Assembly (NCBI GenBank): GCA_015680685.1
Contig: MNCI01003664.1
Span: forward strand, 101,261 to 165,260
DNA: 64,000 nucleotides
Direction: 5' to 3'
From: Gnetum montanum
Taxonomy: Eukaryota; Streptophyta; Gnetopsida; Gnetales; Gnetaceae
A program made the position numbers and the translations under genes. Positions within the stretch are counted from its first letter, which is position 1. Each line of letters starts with the position of its first letter. Shown in pieces: positions 10,101 to 23,512 of this stretch. The notes below the pieces were generated by a model. The model saw only the letters and a program-made list of their open reading frames with translations, searched no databases and was not told where the DNA came from.

Positions 10101-13100
10101 ATGACTTTCACAACTACCACTGCTAACACCTTCAACATTGAGGTTCCCATCATGGTTCAAGGCACCAATAGTGCCGAAAAAGCACTGAACCCAATGCTGG
10201 AAACATGTCGATCCCTCAGGATCCAAAATCGGGGACCTGAGGGCTTGGCCCAGTAACATGAGCATTAAAACTTCCTCTGTGTAAAGGTTCAGGCAAACCT
10301 ACCTTTGTATGTGCATGAACTTGAAGGTGAACATAGCTTCGAGTTCACTTATTGCAATGGGAAGGAGTTTGTTCCCACTCCCAATGCTTCCATACCTTTG
10401 ACACAAATAAACCAAAGGCTTCTAGACCAGCTAATCTAGTTAGCTAGGCTTAGGGAGCAACAAGACACCACGTCTAACTAGGATGATGCTTTTCAGGATG
10501 GACAGGAGGAACTTGATTCTCAATTCGAAGAGGGAGGTCAAACCAACCATGTCCCTATCCCTCCTACCTAGTCTTTCTGGGCCAACCCGTTGTCTATCAC
10601 TACTCCCTTTGTCATCATGCCTATGCTCCCGTAGCCTACAACTACAACCACAATGGGTAGCCATGTCACCTTCCTGTCATATCAACACCCTTATTCCCCT
10701 ATTTCATTTACAGCAACTATGCCTCTACAAGCTATTCATCAACCCATTCCTATAGCACATCATGCACTAATCATGGCTACCCTACCACATGTTCATACTA
10801 TACCTACTTCACAATCGTATGCAACTTCTGTTTCAATTCCTACTTTCACATCCATTCCATCAACTATGGTGGGCCCGGGCCCATCCACATGATGGACCCC
10901 ATTCACTTCTTCACCTATTCCACAACCATCACAGATGTCTCATTATGTTCACCCTCAGACCTACCAAACCCCGCAAATGGTACAACCCAACATGGGGTTA
11001 TGGTCTATTCTGTTGGTGACACAAGCGGTCTATTCGGTAGTACAACCTGTGGCTGCTACTCCAACAACACCACCTATCAGGTGGTGGATAGCGTAAGCAA
11101 CACATTTTGTGGGGGCTATCCCAACAGTACTACCGATGGGTCACACCACTACCCCCACCATTCCACAAATGGGAGTTGCCTTGGCAACTTCCAAACAGTC
11201 CATAGCGTCGTAGGTTCTAGACCATGTGTTCTAGCTCATCTAGACTCTCACTAAGGAAATCAAACACCTCAAAGCTATTTGGTTTGACATGGTACAAGTC
11301 ATGGAATTTTACCAGGACAACCCTATCAGCCCTGCAATCCCTATTCTGATGTTACCCCTAGGGATGTCTCTCCCACACTTCATGAAGTACGATGGGGAGG
11401 GGATCCCAATGCACATCTAGTTACCTTTAGGTCTGAGTCTCTCCTATTGCAACAATGGCCACACATAATCATTCATATCTTTACTATGTCCTTGGCTGGG
11501 AGAGCCTTAGATTGGTATCACGTGCTACCATGCTCATCTATTTCAACTCTAGAAGATCTTCTGACACAGTTCATGACGTGCTTCAAGTATAACTTGAAGC
11601 TAGAAATCACGTTGGACCAGTTGATGAGCGTGAAGCAGGAGCCTCTGGAACTAGTCTAGAAGTTCATCAAGCATTGGAGTGCAACCATTAATGAAATCTG
11701 CAAATCCATCATAGAGGTCCACTTGTTGGACATCTTTAAGGGTGTAGTGAATGACTTTATCAAGTCTAAAATGTACTACCTCACCCCTTGCACTTTTAGT
11801 CAAGCCTTTGCTCAAACTAAGAGCATACAAGACGTAGCCAAGGCAAGCAAAGACCTAGTCTACATCACTTACAAAAATACCTTCACAAAGAAGGACAAGG
11901 GTAAAGCCCCGACAACCACAGTGGCCACTATGGTGACTAAGGCCAAGCCCAAACCTAGTAAAAATGGTAACAAAAAAAATAGAAAACTAGCCATACCCAA
12001 AGCTAACCCCATGCCCAAGTAGGACAACACACTGCAACCTCCAGTACCTGCACCTAAGATATCTACATAACCTAAACCTTTAGAACTTCTCAAACTACAT
12101 CCCACTACCTCTCAAACCTTTAGAACTTCTAAAGCAGCTATTGGCAATGGGGCACATGCAATACAAGAAAATGTCCCAAGAAGCAATCAGTAGACATCAA
12201 TGCTATTGTGAGCTTCTTAGGAATCCCTCTTTGGCCCTGCCCAATGAGCCCCCAGTTCCTAAGGGTTTCAGGCTAGACAAGTTTTGTGACTATTACCAAT
12301 AGTGTGATCACAACATAGATTATTTTCTGGCATTGCAGGATGACATCTAGAGGTTGATCGATTAGGGAAAAATGGTGTTGGACAAAAGCAACCCAGTGTG
12401 CCCTGAGAACCAATCTATGCATCCCACATAGACCCCCTCAATGCCAACAATGTCGATTTCATCATCAATGTGATCAATATTGACAGTGATCCTAGGCCAC
12501 CCTAGCAGCCATTTGTGGTTTGTGTGCCTCAGCGTAGCGCACCAGCACCACCAGCGGCTGGTCGAAGCTCGCAATAGCTGTTCGTTCTGAGAGTCCCTCC
12601 ATAGGCATCCATATCCACACCACCTATTAGCAAAACCATGCTACTTTACCCACTAACACCATTAGCTCCTTTCATCATTAGGGGGCCAACTCCTTCGACA
12701 ACCCCTACCCTGCACAAGACAGCTGAACAACCTTTCTGTCCTAAGAAACAGGAAGTGCATGTCACAGGTGAGACATCAAGAGGAAGTACCATCCTTGGTA
12801 CTTTCAAGCCTACATCTTCACCCCCTGCATCTATGCTCTCATCACTAAAAATAAATGTTACTACAACCACGCAGTCCATGCCGCCTTGCTAAAAAGGGTC
12901 TGAACTTAGATCCGAAGTCACCCCTCCTCAGGAAATTTGTCTTCTAGGATGAATCGAAGAAGAGTAAAGCGCTATACAAGAGGGTGGCCAAGACCTTTTG
13001 GATGCCCTCACTCAGGTCGAGTAGGCTCTAAAACACAAAAATACTACATTGAGCCTATACAACCTGATCATGATGTCTGTCCCCCACCACAAGGCTCTAA

Positions 13101-13607
13101 TCCGCATGTTGACACCGATTTTGGTCAACGAAGACGTGCCAGCGGAAGAGGTAGTGATCCACTTGATCATGCTTCCCTTCGCACCCACAGAGCCTGAGCC
13201 ATCCCAATTGAATTTCACCGATGATTCCATTAGGAAAGATCCCGAGAGAGGCTAGGTGACCACGACATCCCTTTTTATCACAATTTTTATTAGCCAACAC
13301 TGGATCTGAAGGGTACATGTTGATGATGGGGCTGCCATGAACATCATCCCCTTTCCTATTGTGNNNNNNNNNNNNNNNNNNNNNNNNNNNNNNNNNNNNN
13401 NNNNNNNNNNNNNNNNNNNNNNNNNNNNNNNNNNNNAGGAAATCCACCTACCATACGCAGGTAGGGAGGTGGTAATCCATGGTGAAGAAGTAGCAACACA
13501 AGCGATTAATAACATAGACATGGAGCAATGCTCAGAGGTCATAACCTTTGAGAATGAAGTGCTTGCTTATGCACACACTGAAAATATAGCAGGAGAATCA
13601 GCTTAGA
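10101..13607 (+). pseudogene. gag-protease of element A, broken
   Basis: ATG at 10101 aligns in position with the gag starts of B and E. Retrotransposon gag sequence is clear at 11440-11870 (GRALDWYHVLPCSSIS, then PLELV and the FSQAFAQTKSIQDVAKASKD segment). The Cys/His box near 12280 is damaged. The aspartic protease shows VHVDDGAAMN near 13313 and a downstream EIHLPYAGREVVIHGEE block. Gag forms the particle and protease matures it. There are many in-frame stops (the first at 10254), at least one frameshift near 11400, and the N gap at 13364-13436 removes the middle of protease. It is not functional. Confidence 0.8.
13364..13436. other. Assembly gap, 73 N
   Basis: Unknown bases inside the A protease; the true length of the gap is not known. 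Confidence 1.
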
Positions 13608-13849
13608 AATATGGTCTCCAAAATGAAAGTGCATGGGTTGAGTTTTCCTTCCAAGTGGGGGACAATGATGTGGACGAGGACCCTGGCAAAATACCTCAAC
13701 TTTACATTTCGATCAATCCATGATTGATCAAGAAGCAACTATGCTTAGCGTAGCAACCCCACTACTTCCTTCCTAGTTGCCATCCCTTGTATATTCACCA
13801 CCTTTTTCTTTGTTAACATACCATCCTTTTGACATGCTATGCTATGGCC

Positions 13850-14160
13850 TAGAATAGCCTAAAACTATGCTATGCTATGGCTCAAAACGGCCTAAACTAG
13901 CAGAGGCTCGAAATGGCCTAAAACTAGCGATGGCCCGAAATGGCCTAAAACTAGAATAATTTACCAATTAGCCATTGTTCAAGTTGTTAACATATCATCT
14001 CTGTGGCATATTACGCAATGGCCAAAAATGTCCTAAAACTAGCAATGGCCCGAAATGGCCTAAAACTAGCAATGGCCTGAAATGGCCTAAAACTAGCAAT
14101 GGAGAAAAACGGCCTAAAAATAGCAATGGCCCAAAATGGCCTAAAACTAGCACATGAAAG
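13850..14160 (+). repeat. 27-bp TTAAACTA-type motif array of A, after protease
   Basis: About nine units of AGCAATGGCCCGAAATGGCC followed by TAAAACT occur here. The 27-bp period yields a nine-residue repeat when translated, which is not a real gene. It lies between the convergent ends of gag-protease and the antisense gene. 13608-13849 and 14161-14309 show nothing else. Confidence 0.85.
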
Positions 14161-14309
14161 CATGAAAATTTTATACAAAACATAGCACGTATGCAATGCA
14201 CAAGTTAGCGTAAAATCAATTTTTTTATTTAAAACTGTTATCTTTTAAAAAATGTTTGCAAAATTTGTTACACAAAAATTCAAAATTCCAAAAAAAAAAT
14301 CTTATGCGA

Positions 14310-17300
14310 TCATGGGTTGTCTCTATTTGCATCATCTTCACCATTCATCCTTGGATCATTTCCTTTTGCATTTCCTTCCCTTTCATTATCCTCTACAGAC
14401 CCTTCATTCCCTCCCTCTATGGGCCCTATGCCCTCATCTGGAGCCTGCATCATAGAAATGAAGTGGTCAGCTAAAGCAACGCACGCAGCTTACAACAGAA
14501 CATAAGCACTAATACAGTAGAAAGAAACTAACCTAAGAAGGGCTTGCATCCATCTCGAAGGGTATCTAGTCTAAACTGAGCCTGAGGTGGTGCTAGACCT
14601 CCTCTGCCATGATGTTCACCCAACACTTGTTGCTTGGTTCAGCGTCCACAGTGGCTCTCTCCGTTTCGACGGTTATTCACCTTGGTCATCTTGGGAAAAA
14701 GGAGATGATTGCGGTCTCTCCTATGGAAATGTTCACTTTCAATTCAAGATATTCTGTAACCTTTACCTACTCCTTAAACTTGGCATAGGCCTCAGAAGCG
14801 TCAATGGCATTTACGAATTCTTTATACGTAAAGGCCTCCACAGTAGTGTCCTTGTATAGTTTACAATGGGTGGCATTTTCCAACTTATACATGTGCTTGT
14901 GGTTTCTCTGGGACTGCCCCCATTCATAAACCTTGGTGATGAAGTCCTTCAAATCTTGACATTTCTAGACTAGCAAGTCCATCTACATTCATTATTTGAT
15001 TATCTCGTGAGTGGCTTCAATGTTCTGACACGTGACAGTCCAAAACCTAGCGTAGTCTATTACAACCATGTTCTAGTCCTAATTATTAGTGTCATGGGCT
15101 ATGAGGAACTCATTCCTTAACCTAAGATCCTTCACCTCAGTGACTAGGTCGGCTTCTCTTTGCTCAGCTCTTTGGACCCGTTTAGGTCCTCGTTGACGTG
15201 CTTATACTCCCACAAGGAGCGTGTAGCGATTAAAAATGTCGACGGATGGAAAAACACTGAGGGGTCATTGGCCATTGACAATCTCAACCCTGTTTCCATA
15301 GGAGGACCATGCTAGATGGAATGGAAATGGGGCACCCTAAATGGTCTGGTCGATCAGACAGGGACTTAGTCGGTGTCAATATAACCTTTTGTAATGTGTG
15401 ATTTGAAAACTAGACTGATAGCACGAAGTAATGCTTAAATGTAAAAGAGATAGGAAATAGTGTAAAATGCAATAGTAAATGGGAGATAATGTAAAATGTA
15501 GTTAGAAAAATGCACCACTTCAAAGCTATGACCTCGCTCTATCAAGATGGATACAATCGATTGCACGATGCTGGGAAGTGCAGAAATCCCGAGAGTAACC
15601 AAGACATGTAGAGCAAGATGGCTATGTGCTCGAACATGGACTTAGTTGCTAACAATGTGAAGTGTTATCAAGGTGGTAGAAAAGAGCAATAGAGGATGTC
15701 AACTGAAATCGCTAACTATTTACAATGTCAAACAGAAAGCTTACAATGCCCAGGGTTACAATGCTAACTTTTGCTTGTTAGCCAACCGAATTGTTAGCCG
15801 ACCAGATTGCTCAGAAAGCTGGGAACTCAGGGACTGAAAGTTTTGAAAAAGGAGGATGCGAAAAGTGCAAAAATTCCTTTAAGCATCACTCATTGGGGTA
15901 TTTATAGGACCAAGGGTATGCGAAAGATGTAGTTTGGACGCCACGTGCCTTGGGCCTATATTGACCTGTCTATGATGCACATTCCTACATGACCATTGGG
16001 TGAGCCTGCCATGCTGTAATTACAAACCTATCACATCATAATTACATTGTCAGAGAAATGGTGCAATTAGGTGAGGTGCATTGATTTCTTGTAGCCACTT
16101 TCCACATTTTTCTATGCTTTGTAGTGTATCATGTTTGACGTGGCGTAGCATCTTGTTACGTTGTGCTACGCTACGTAGCGTAGCGTAGCCACTGGTTTGA
16201 AGCAAGAACCTTGCATTGTGTCCTGCTACATGCATTGGAAACCCTTGAAGCATGTTGACTTTTTGTCACATTCTTTCCATGCTATGCTATGCTACGTAGC
16301 GTATCATAGCATAGCGACTGGCCTTAGTCATAAAAAACATCACCAATCTACAAACTTTGCCTTTTGCACTGCAAAGCTTGTGAACTTTCTGATCGCGTCC
16401 TTTGAGTTACCTTCTGTCATTTCTATAGAATTACTACACCTCACTGTGCCATGTAGCTAAGCGTAGTGTAGCAAGAGACATGACTTGTTTTTGGCCAAGT
16501 TCTCCACTTTCTAACGGAAGGAGACATTGCCGAAGGACTTGAAGTTAGGCGAACGGACTAACTGTCTAGCTTTTGCTATAATGTGCTATGTTGCATAGCG
16601 TAGCGTAGAACTATGCTTCTATGAACTTCTTCTAAATTTTTCTATGCTACATGGTGTAGCATAGCGTAGCAAGACTCCTTGACTTAGAAAACTTGCTGAA
16701 GTGAATAGGCTGAAAATCAGAGCATCCATCTCCTGAAGAACTACCGTAGTGCTACGCGAATTGCAAAGACTTGGTGAAGCAAGCATGCCTTCGAATTTTG
16801 GGGTGTTTTAGAGCATGCCAAGTGAAAAACGCATTTACAAGCCTCATCGTATGTGCAACAAGATACCTCGATCACTTCAGGTGGGAATGTAGGCATGACA
16901 CCAACTTTCAAAGGCTGTGCCAAGTCCCATTTGAATCGAGAGGCTACCATGATACAAAGAGCGTAGAAATCGCATTAGCATAGCAAGAGTAGAAAACTTG
17001 AGGAATTCAAACATAACAACATGATAGCACCTAACACTACTACTTACCCACGTCAGGGTCCACCTGCTGGAGGTGGTTGATCATGTTGTCGACGATTTCC
17101 TACATGAACATAAGTTTGTCAGGGATCTTGGTCCATGATTCTATACGAATCGGAGAGGGTCCTACAGCATCAACAGTAGCACCTGTTACATAACTAAACA
17201 ATCAAAAATGATCAAAATGGACTATGAAAAGGTAGACATATTGCCAAACTCACCAGCATTTGATTGCGGTCTTCCTCCTTGCTGATGCAAGACGATGGTG

Positions 17301-20248
17301 GTAGCCTTGGCAGAGGTCCCTGCCAAGTCTATATGGACCTCTTCCTCATGCACTAGTGCCTTTTCTTTTAGGAGACTAGAATCTTTTTTATTCAAAGGAG
17401 GCTCCTCTTTGTTAGTAGGAGGATTCTCCCTAACCCCATCTTATGGGCCGACACCTCTTCATCACCTTCTTTGTCTTCTTCTTCTTCCTTTGATAGTCAA
17501 ACAAACATGTTTGCATCAATCTGAAACAAGTTAGCTTAAAGTAGGTACTACGCTATGCTACATTGCCTAGCATAGCATGGCATAGTAGACAATAACAAAG
17601 TAACCATTAGACAAAAGCATTTACCAATGGGGGGTTGCATCCTTTGCAGTTTAAGCTACAATCTTCACCCCTCCTCTTTCTCCATGTGAAGAGTTTCCTT
17701 AGCTGGAGAAGGCCTCTTTTGCTGCAACTTGCTAGCAATAGTCTCAGCTCTGATATGTTCCCCTTGTGATACACTACTGACTACAACAAGGGGAATCTCT
17801 CCTATGCTATCCTGGCCATGAACGTTGCAAGCCACCCAATCCTTAGTCATTACAAAGAGCAACTTCCTAATTATTTTTGGGGGATCTTGGGCTCGGATGA
17901 TCTGAAGGATCTGGCAAATCTAGGGTCTGGAAATCTGGTTGTGATTTCACATGACCCAGAATCCATTCTCATGAACCACCTAGAACTCCGTGAAGTGCTT
18001 CATATAGGCTATGTAGAAGGCATAATGTATGTTGGAATGGGAATCTGATTTCTTATGGAGTCCAAAGATTTTAGTGTGAAAGCCTTTACATAGAAAGCTG
18101 GCCCAGTTGTAACGAGCCCCCTCTTCCATGACCTCTGCATTATCCAGGTCTGTTCAATCCCTAGGACCTTCCCTTGGGTAAGTAGTTGGGGAAATGTATG
18201 AGCATGGAAGATAGGGTAAATCTCCTTGGCAGGTCCATCTTTAAGCTTCTCCATGGGGAGCCCCTTTCACTCCTTAGCAACCCCCAACCACTCCTAAATA
18301 TCCTTCTTCTAAAGGATCAGCTCCTTCTTGCCCTTCGATCCTATGAGGATGCCTTCAGCAAGGACACCGAATAGGTCTACAAATAGCTGGTCATTGATTT
18401 CAATGACCATCCATATGCCTTGTATGTGCGCGTGGCAGCGGCCCACCTTGTCAAAAAAGGAGTTGACCAAGGAGAGAATCTCAATGGTAGGAATGCTCAA
18501 ATTTGGGGCCAAGAATAGATTCAAAAGTCCAACCTTTTGGATATTTTGAACCAAGGAGTCTGAAGCCACACCATTTATCCAGTGTTGACTCGCTTCTACT
18601 TCACTGTATTTGAAGTAGATGTTTGTCCCATGTGCCTCTGCGGTTACCACTTTCACCTCCTAGGGCTTCTTCACCCCTATTATAGTTTTCGCAAAAATGA
18701 TTAGCATGAAAATGCAGGAAATACAAAGATTGCAAAGACACTTAGGCATGCAACACTTACTGCTTGGCCTACTGGGTCTGTACAGTAACAGGAATAGCGA
18801 AAGGTCAACCAGAACTTGTTCAACTGTGACCGATTTGAAGGGTTCTACCCACTCCTCATCTAGCCAACCCTTCCCCTTGCACTAATCATAGGGAATATAA
18901 TATAGGCCTAGGTAGGTGTGGTATTCACCCCCACATTGATCGATCACACCCACCCGTAGGTTCTTAGTAGAAGAAAACTCCTGTAGGGCTATTTGTGCTA
19001 TAGCCAGTAGATCCAGTAGGTTGTGAACCCCATCCTTGTTGATGAAGAACCTGGTAACAAACGCATACTATTAGCATTAGGCTAATATGGCTAGTGTCAC
19101 ACAAACATAGTAGAACAAGGTTGCAAAACTCACCCACCAACATAGTAGACAGTTCCCTAAGGATTCTGGAAGCACATCGCCATATAACATGCAAGGAATA
19201 ATGTGTTGTAATGGTGGTAGCAGCTGTACTTAGGCATCTCCTAGATTCAAGAAAAATGTATTAACCCTATTGGGCACTGACTGGATCCTTCTCCCTGCGT
19301 ATTCATGATTGCCCCATTGGTCAAAAACCTCAGAATGCCCCAACTTACGCCAGGCAATATGGCTTCTGTTATGTTGGCCGCCTCCTCCTCCTCTAGGGAT
19401 GACCAAACGATCACACTGAAGTGGTCGAGGAGGAATTGTAAGAAGTCCTATGCCCCTTTCCTGAACCAAACCCCTCGCTCTCCCACACGTATCTAGTGAG
19501 GAGGAGTATTGGCCACAGGTTTGCTCACATGACACAAGACCCCTCTAATTTCTAAAATAATCAAGATTGGCCTTAGCCCCATCCTGCACAACACAACCAG
19601 CAAGTGTTAGCATCATGTCTAGGTGCAATGTGCATGCAACATCGCAATACCTAACAATTCATGGATATAGCGTAGCATTATCCTATTCCTGCACATAGTG
19701 TAGCAAGAACATGAAAGGAATAGCATAGCGAAAATAGCCTAGCATAGCAACAAAGCAATTAATCCTAACAGGGCAATTAACAATATGCCCTAACATGACA
19801 TGTGTCACAATTTTGCATCACGCATGGTCTGACCTTCCTGAGGGTCCTACATCATGCCATTCGAAAGCTAAGTAACTTAAATTGTCCAAGCCCCCGCAGT
19901 TATGACAACCGTAGTAGTGGCAGTTTAAGCAACCTTGCATGCAATGATGGCATAATGTTTATGCATTTTCCGTGGCTAAAATGGCAACGGCAACGTTGCA
20001 AAGGCCAAAACAACGTGATGGCAAAAAACACAAATGACTAAGACTAGGATACAAAATGAAAGCAGAGAACAATAGAAGAAAAAAATGATAACAAAATCGC
20101 AAAAAAATAGAGGAAGCATAGTAGCCTACCCGGTCAGTGGCATGTCCTTCCATGCTACGATGCATGCTTGCGTCACGTGACCTAGGGTCTTCTTCACCTC
20201 CTTGACCTTTGCAAGTGCCAAATTTGTGCATTCCTTCTTTGGAACCAT
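14310..20248 (-). pseudogene. Antisense spliced gene, copy A, fullest example
   Basis: This multi-exon gene is antisense to A. Introns read 14445-14532, 16944-17047, 17183-17253, about 17492-17624, 18677-18760, 19051-19133 and 19584-20129, all GT-AG and mostly GTAAGT/GTGAGT-like. The first ATG of exon 1 is at 20246-20248; the frame is open further upstream to a stop near 20325, so the true start is uncertain. Exon 2 has LLDHFSVIVWSSLEEE. The next exons have FQNP and GWLDEEW. The central part resembles, weakly, plant transposon-associated globular domains. An acidic EEEEED linker follows, then the SRFKWDL and coiled-coil region, then an acidic tail ending at 14310. Several stops and the solo LTR at 15222-16810 break it. 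It lies head to head with pol and tail to tail with gag-protease. Function unknown. Confidence 0.75.
15222..16810 (-). mobile_element. Solo LTR in the antisense gene of A
   Basis: This is a complete A-type LTR in reverse orientation. The plus strand begins TGTAGCG and ends GGGGTGTTTTA (CA changed to TA). It is flanked by GAGCG (15217-15221) and GAGCA (16811-16815), a target duplication with one change. Remnant Z is continuous across the corresponding site (GAGCGTGC near 2847). A reversed TATA box (TATTTATA) is at 15899-15906. No internal domain remains, as expected after LTR-LTR recombination. Confidence 0.9.
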
Positions 20249-20311
20249 TGTCCTGCTTGCAAATTTTTCCTCTTTGCTATGTAGAAAACCACCTTCCTCG
20301 TCGATTAGCAC

Positions 20312-20440
20312 AATTGCTCTGAAATCACCTTATGCTCCGAACATGGGCTCTACGCTCTTACGGTGAGAATGACAAGCTTACCAGGGTTTAATCCCTATTT
20401 ATGGCTATAATGGTAAAAAGGAAAACTTGTCGCTCTCTCT
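20312..20440 (-). promoter_or_regulatory. Candidate promoter/5' leader of the antisense gene
   Basis: On the minus strand a GA-rich run (GAGAGAGAGAGCG) is followed by CATAAATAGGG, which resembles a TATA box. A possible short leader intron (GTAAGC near 20383 to TTTCAG near 20322) lies before exon 1. This rests on pattern only, and B has lost the region. Confidence 0.25.
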
Positions 20441-20574
20441 CTCTATTTAATGCGGAGTGTGTCGTATAGTGTAGCATGCTCGCCATGACATCGTAGCACT
20501 GTTAGCATTAAAATGTTGACATGCTCCAAGCTAACTGCTTGCTTTCCCAAGAAACGAAAAAAAAATATAAAATA

Positions 20575-20720
20575 TATAATTTTTGTTATCGGTTCGGAAA
20601 GACCTTAAACTACCAAACCCCAGTGCAATTGCAACTTCCGTGGTCCTAAAAGACCTTAAACTAGCATGTTTCAATCTGTTATATGTTCACAGTCTACAAT
20701 GACGCTAAACTAGCAGCATC
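20575..20720 (+). repeat. TTAAACTA-type motif array of A, before pol
   Basis: Three spaced copies occur: AAGACCTTAAACTACC, AAGACCTTAAACTAGC and AATGACGCTAAACTAGC. The array sits between the divergent starts of the antisense gene and pol. 20721-21149 shows no clear coding sequence. Confidence 0.7.
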
Positions 20721-21149
20721 ACATTTTCGCATCAACAGTTTTACATTTCCTATTTTTGTAGCTCTACATCTCCATGCCATAACAGTCTTCCATGAATTTA
20801 AATTGGCAAAATTATAATCCTTACATCATACTTCACTAGTTACATCTTGTCATTGCTTTGCAAGTTTTCGTTATACATGATTGCTACCAATAGGTGCCTC
20901 TTAACCAAGCTTTCATCTCATTTTAATAGGTTAAGTAGAAAATGGAAATCCATCGCGATCTCTCCACACCTTTAGCCCTAGCAGGTCCACATGGCAAGCT
21001 TGCAAGATAATTGAATCTCAACCTGATTGATTGGGGGTCAACCACAGCTAGCACCATAACATCTTTAGAAACATCCCCAGATTGGCCCAAGCATCTAGCC
21101 CAGACCCTAGATTTGAAGGCTGGGGATGTAACTGAAGATCCTCTCGTTA

Positions 21150-23512
21150 AGATGCCTATGACCACATCCCTCCTAAACATGTAGATGCATAAAAATGTAG
21201 CCAAAATTCTACAAGACAACATCAAAGTCTTCGCATGGTCATACAGTGACATGCCAGGTTTAGATCTGAGGCTGATACAGCACAACATCGTCCTAGACCC
21301 ATGCATGAAGGCAGTCAAGTAGAAGGCTCATAAAGTTAAACCAAAAATCATACCAAGTTGGTTACATCCTCCTAGTTGATTATTCAGAATGGGTGTCCAA
21401 CATTGTCATGGTTTCCAAGAAAATAGGAGGAATACAGATCTGTATAGACTTCCAAGATCTGAAGAAAGCAATGATCAAGGATGATTTCCCGCTTCTAAGC
21501 ATTGATCAACTCATTGACACTATGGCTGATCATGATCTATTATCCTTCATGGATGGCTTTTTAGGCTACAACCAAATTTTTATGGACCTAGAGCATTAGC
21601 TAACAACAACCTTCATGACCCCATGGGGGACTTTCTGTTACACCATTTAAGCTAGTCATCGACCAAGAGTCAAGCCATAGCAATGCAACTTACAGCCTCA
21701 CCTGTCGACGACCACACAACCATAGATCCCGAATTCCCAGACGAGCATGTTGGCACTATCAACATGATTCCATCGCACCTAGAGGCTACTCTAGACTTTG
21801 ATGGTGCCTCAACCATGTGAGGAGGTAGTGTAGCAACTGTCATTACATTTCCCTCTAGGGAAATGCACCCATTTGCTTATCATTTTTTGTTCCCCTACAC
21901 CAACAATGTGGCAAAGTATGAAGGGCTACTTAGAGGCCTCTCAGTTACCCAAACACTATGCATACAACACCTGGCAATTTGCGGTGATTCATAACTAATT
22001 GTGAATCAAATCACCAAAGTCTATGCCTGCAAAGCTACACACCTGCAACCCTACTACGACCTAGCAAAAAGCATGCTTAAGAAATTTGCAACCACAGATG
22101 TGCAACACGTGCCATGCAACGAGAACACTGCGGTAGGTGCCTTAGCCGCCCTAGCACTAAACATTCCATCATACTCATTTGTGAGTCTACCAACGTCGAT
22201 CATCGAATGTACTAAGCCTATCACTCAGGTAGGACACATGGCCTCTATCAGTGTTGCGAACACCCAGGAGTGGTACACTAACATTAAAGCCTACCTACAA
22301 CACAGTAAACCCCCAAGTGGATTGACATCTTCTCAGAGAGATGCGATCCGTAAGCACGCCCAACAATATACGCTCATGGGGAATGACGCCCTGTGTTGAT
22401 GCTCCTACGATGGGATATTGCTAGCATTCCTAGGTGGGGAGCAAGCATAGAAGGTAGTTAATGAAGTGCATGAGGGGTTGTGTGGAGAACAAATAGCACC
22501 CAGGGCTATGATTGCAAAAATTAGATGCCTAGGGTACTATTGGATCCACATGGAGTGTGACTGCCTGTCGAAAGTCAAGATGTGTAACACGTGCTAGAGA
22601 TACACAAATCCCATACACGTCTTACCTATGGACCTACATCCAACACAAATCACATGGCCTTTCAAAAAATGGGGACTAGAACTCATAGGACCTATCATTC
22701 CTAAGTCCTCTGTAGGGCATAACTTCATTATCACCGCCACTGAGTATTTTACTAAGTGGGTGGAAGCTATTCCTCTGAAGAAGATGAAATCTCAACAAGT
22801 TTGCCACTTCATCCTAGACAACATCATGACAAGGTTTGGGCTTCTGATGACTATTGTAACTAACAATGGACCACAATTTAGTAGTATGAAAGCCTGAACC
22901 TTCTGCAGCAATATAGGCATCAGACAATCATTCTCCTCCCCCTATTACCTTTAGGCCAACAAACAGGTGAAGGCTACAAATAAGTCCATCATTAACTTAC
23001 TGAAGTGGATGCTTAGCAGCAGCAAGAGGCAGTCGCATGAGAAAATCTTCTACATCTTATGGGCCTATAGGACAACATGCAGAACCATGATAATTAAGAC
23101 TCCTTATAGCCTTGTTTATGGATCTGAAGCTATGTTGCCTCTTGAGTTGCAGGTACCATCACTCTGGATGATCCTATCAGATGTCATGAGCGAAGCCCAG
23201 AATAATGAGTCATGGATCATCAACCTCGACTCAATAGAGGAGGAGTACGCATAGACGCTAAGATGCATAGAGCACTACTAGAGCAAGCAACAGCAAAAGC
23301 ACCATGTAGACCCGCATCAATGACTAGTACAGAAGGGAGACCTCATCCTCAAGGCTGTTTGCGAGCATGTGAGAAAATTCTCAGCCAACTAGGAAGGCCC
23401 TTACATGGTCACTATAGCCTTCAGGAATGGAGCCTTCAAGCTGGTGGACATGGATGGCAATGAGTTTGCCAACCTAGTGAATCACTCGTACCTCAAGCCG
23501 TACTACATTTGA
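21150..23512 (+). pseudogene. pol of element A: RT (deleted)-RNase H-integrase
   Basis: RT begins with FAWSYSDMPGLD, then WVSNIVMVSKKIGG and LLSFMDGFLGYNQ, and breaks off near 21647 in the GTFCYT segment. The sequence resumes before RNase H (LDFDGAST, then a GDS block), so about 0.85 kb present in B, including the YVDD catalytic box and the thumb, is missing. Integrase follows with WPFKKWGLELIGPI, TNNGPQFSS, AYRTT and a C-terminal segment ending KPYYI. The order RT-RNase H-integrase defines Ty3/gypsy. Many stops are present. It copies RNA and inserts the cDNA in active relatives, but here it is dead. Confidence 0.85.

Noticed and set aside
13975-14157. Frame with SNGPKWPKT repeats
   Set aside because: The 27-bp motif array is a multiple of three and gives a periodic peptide by chance.
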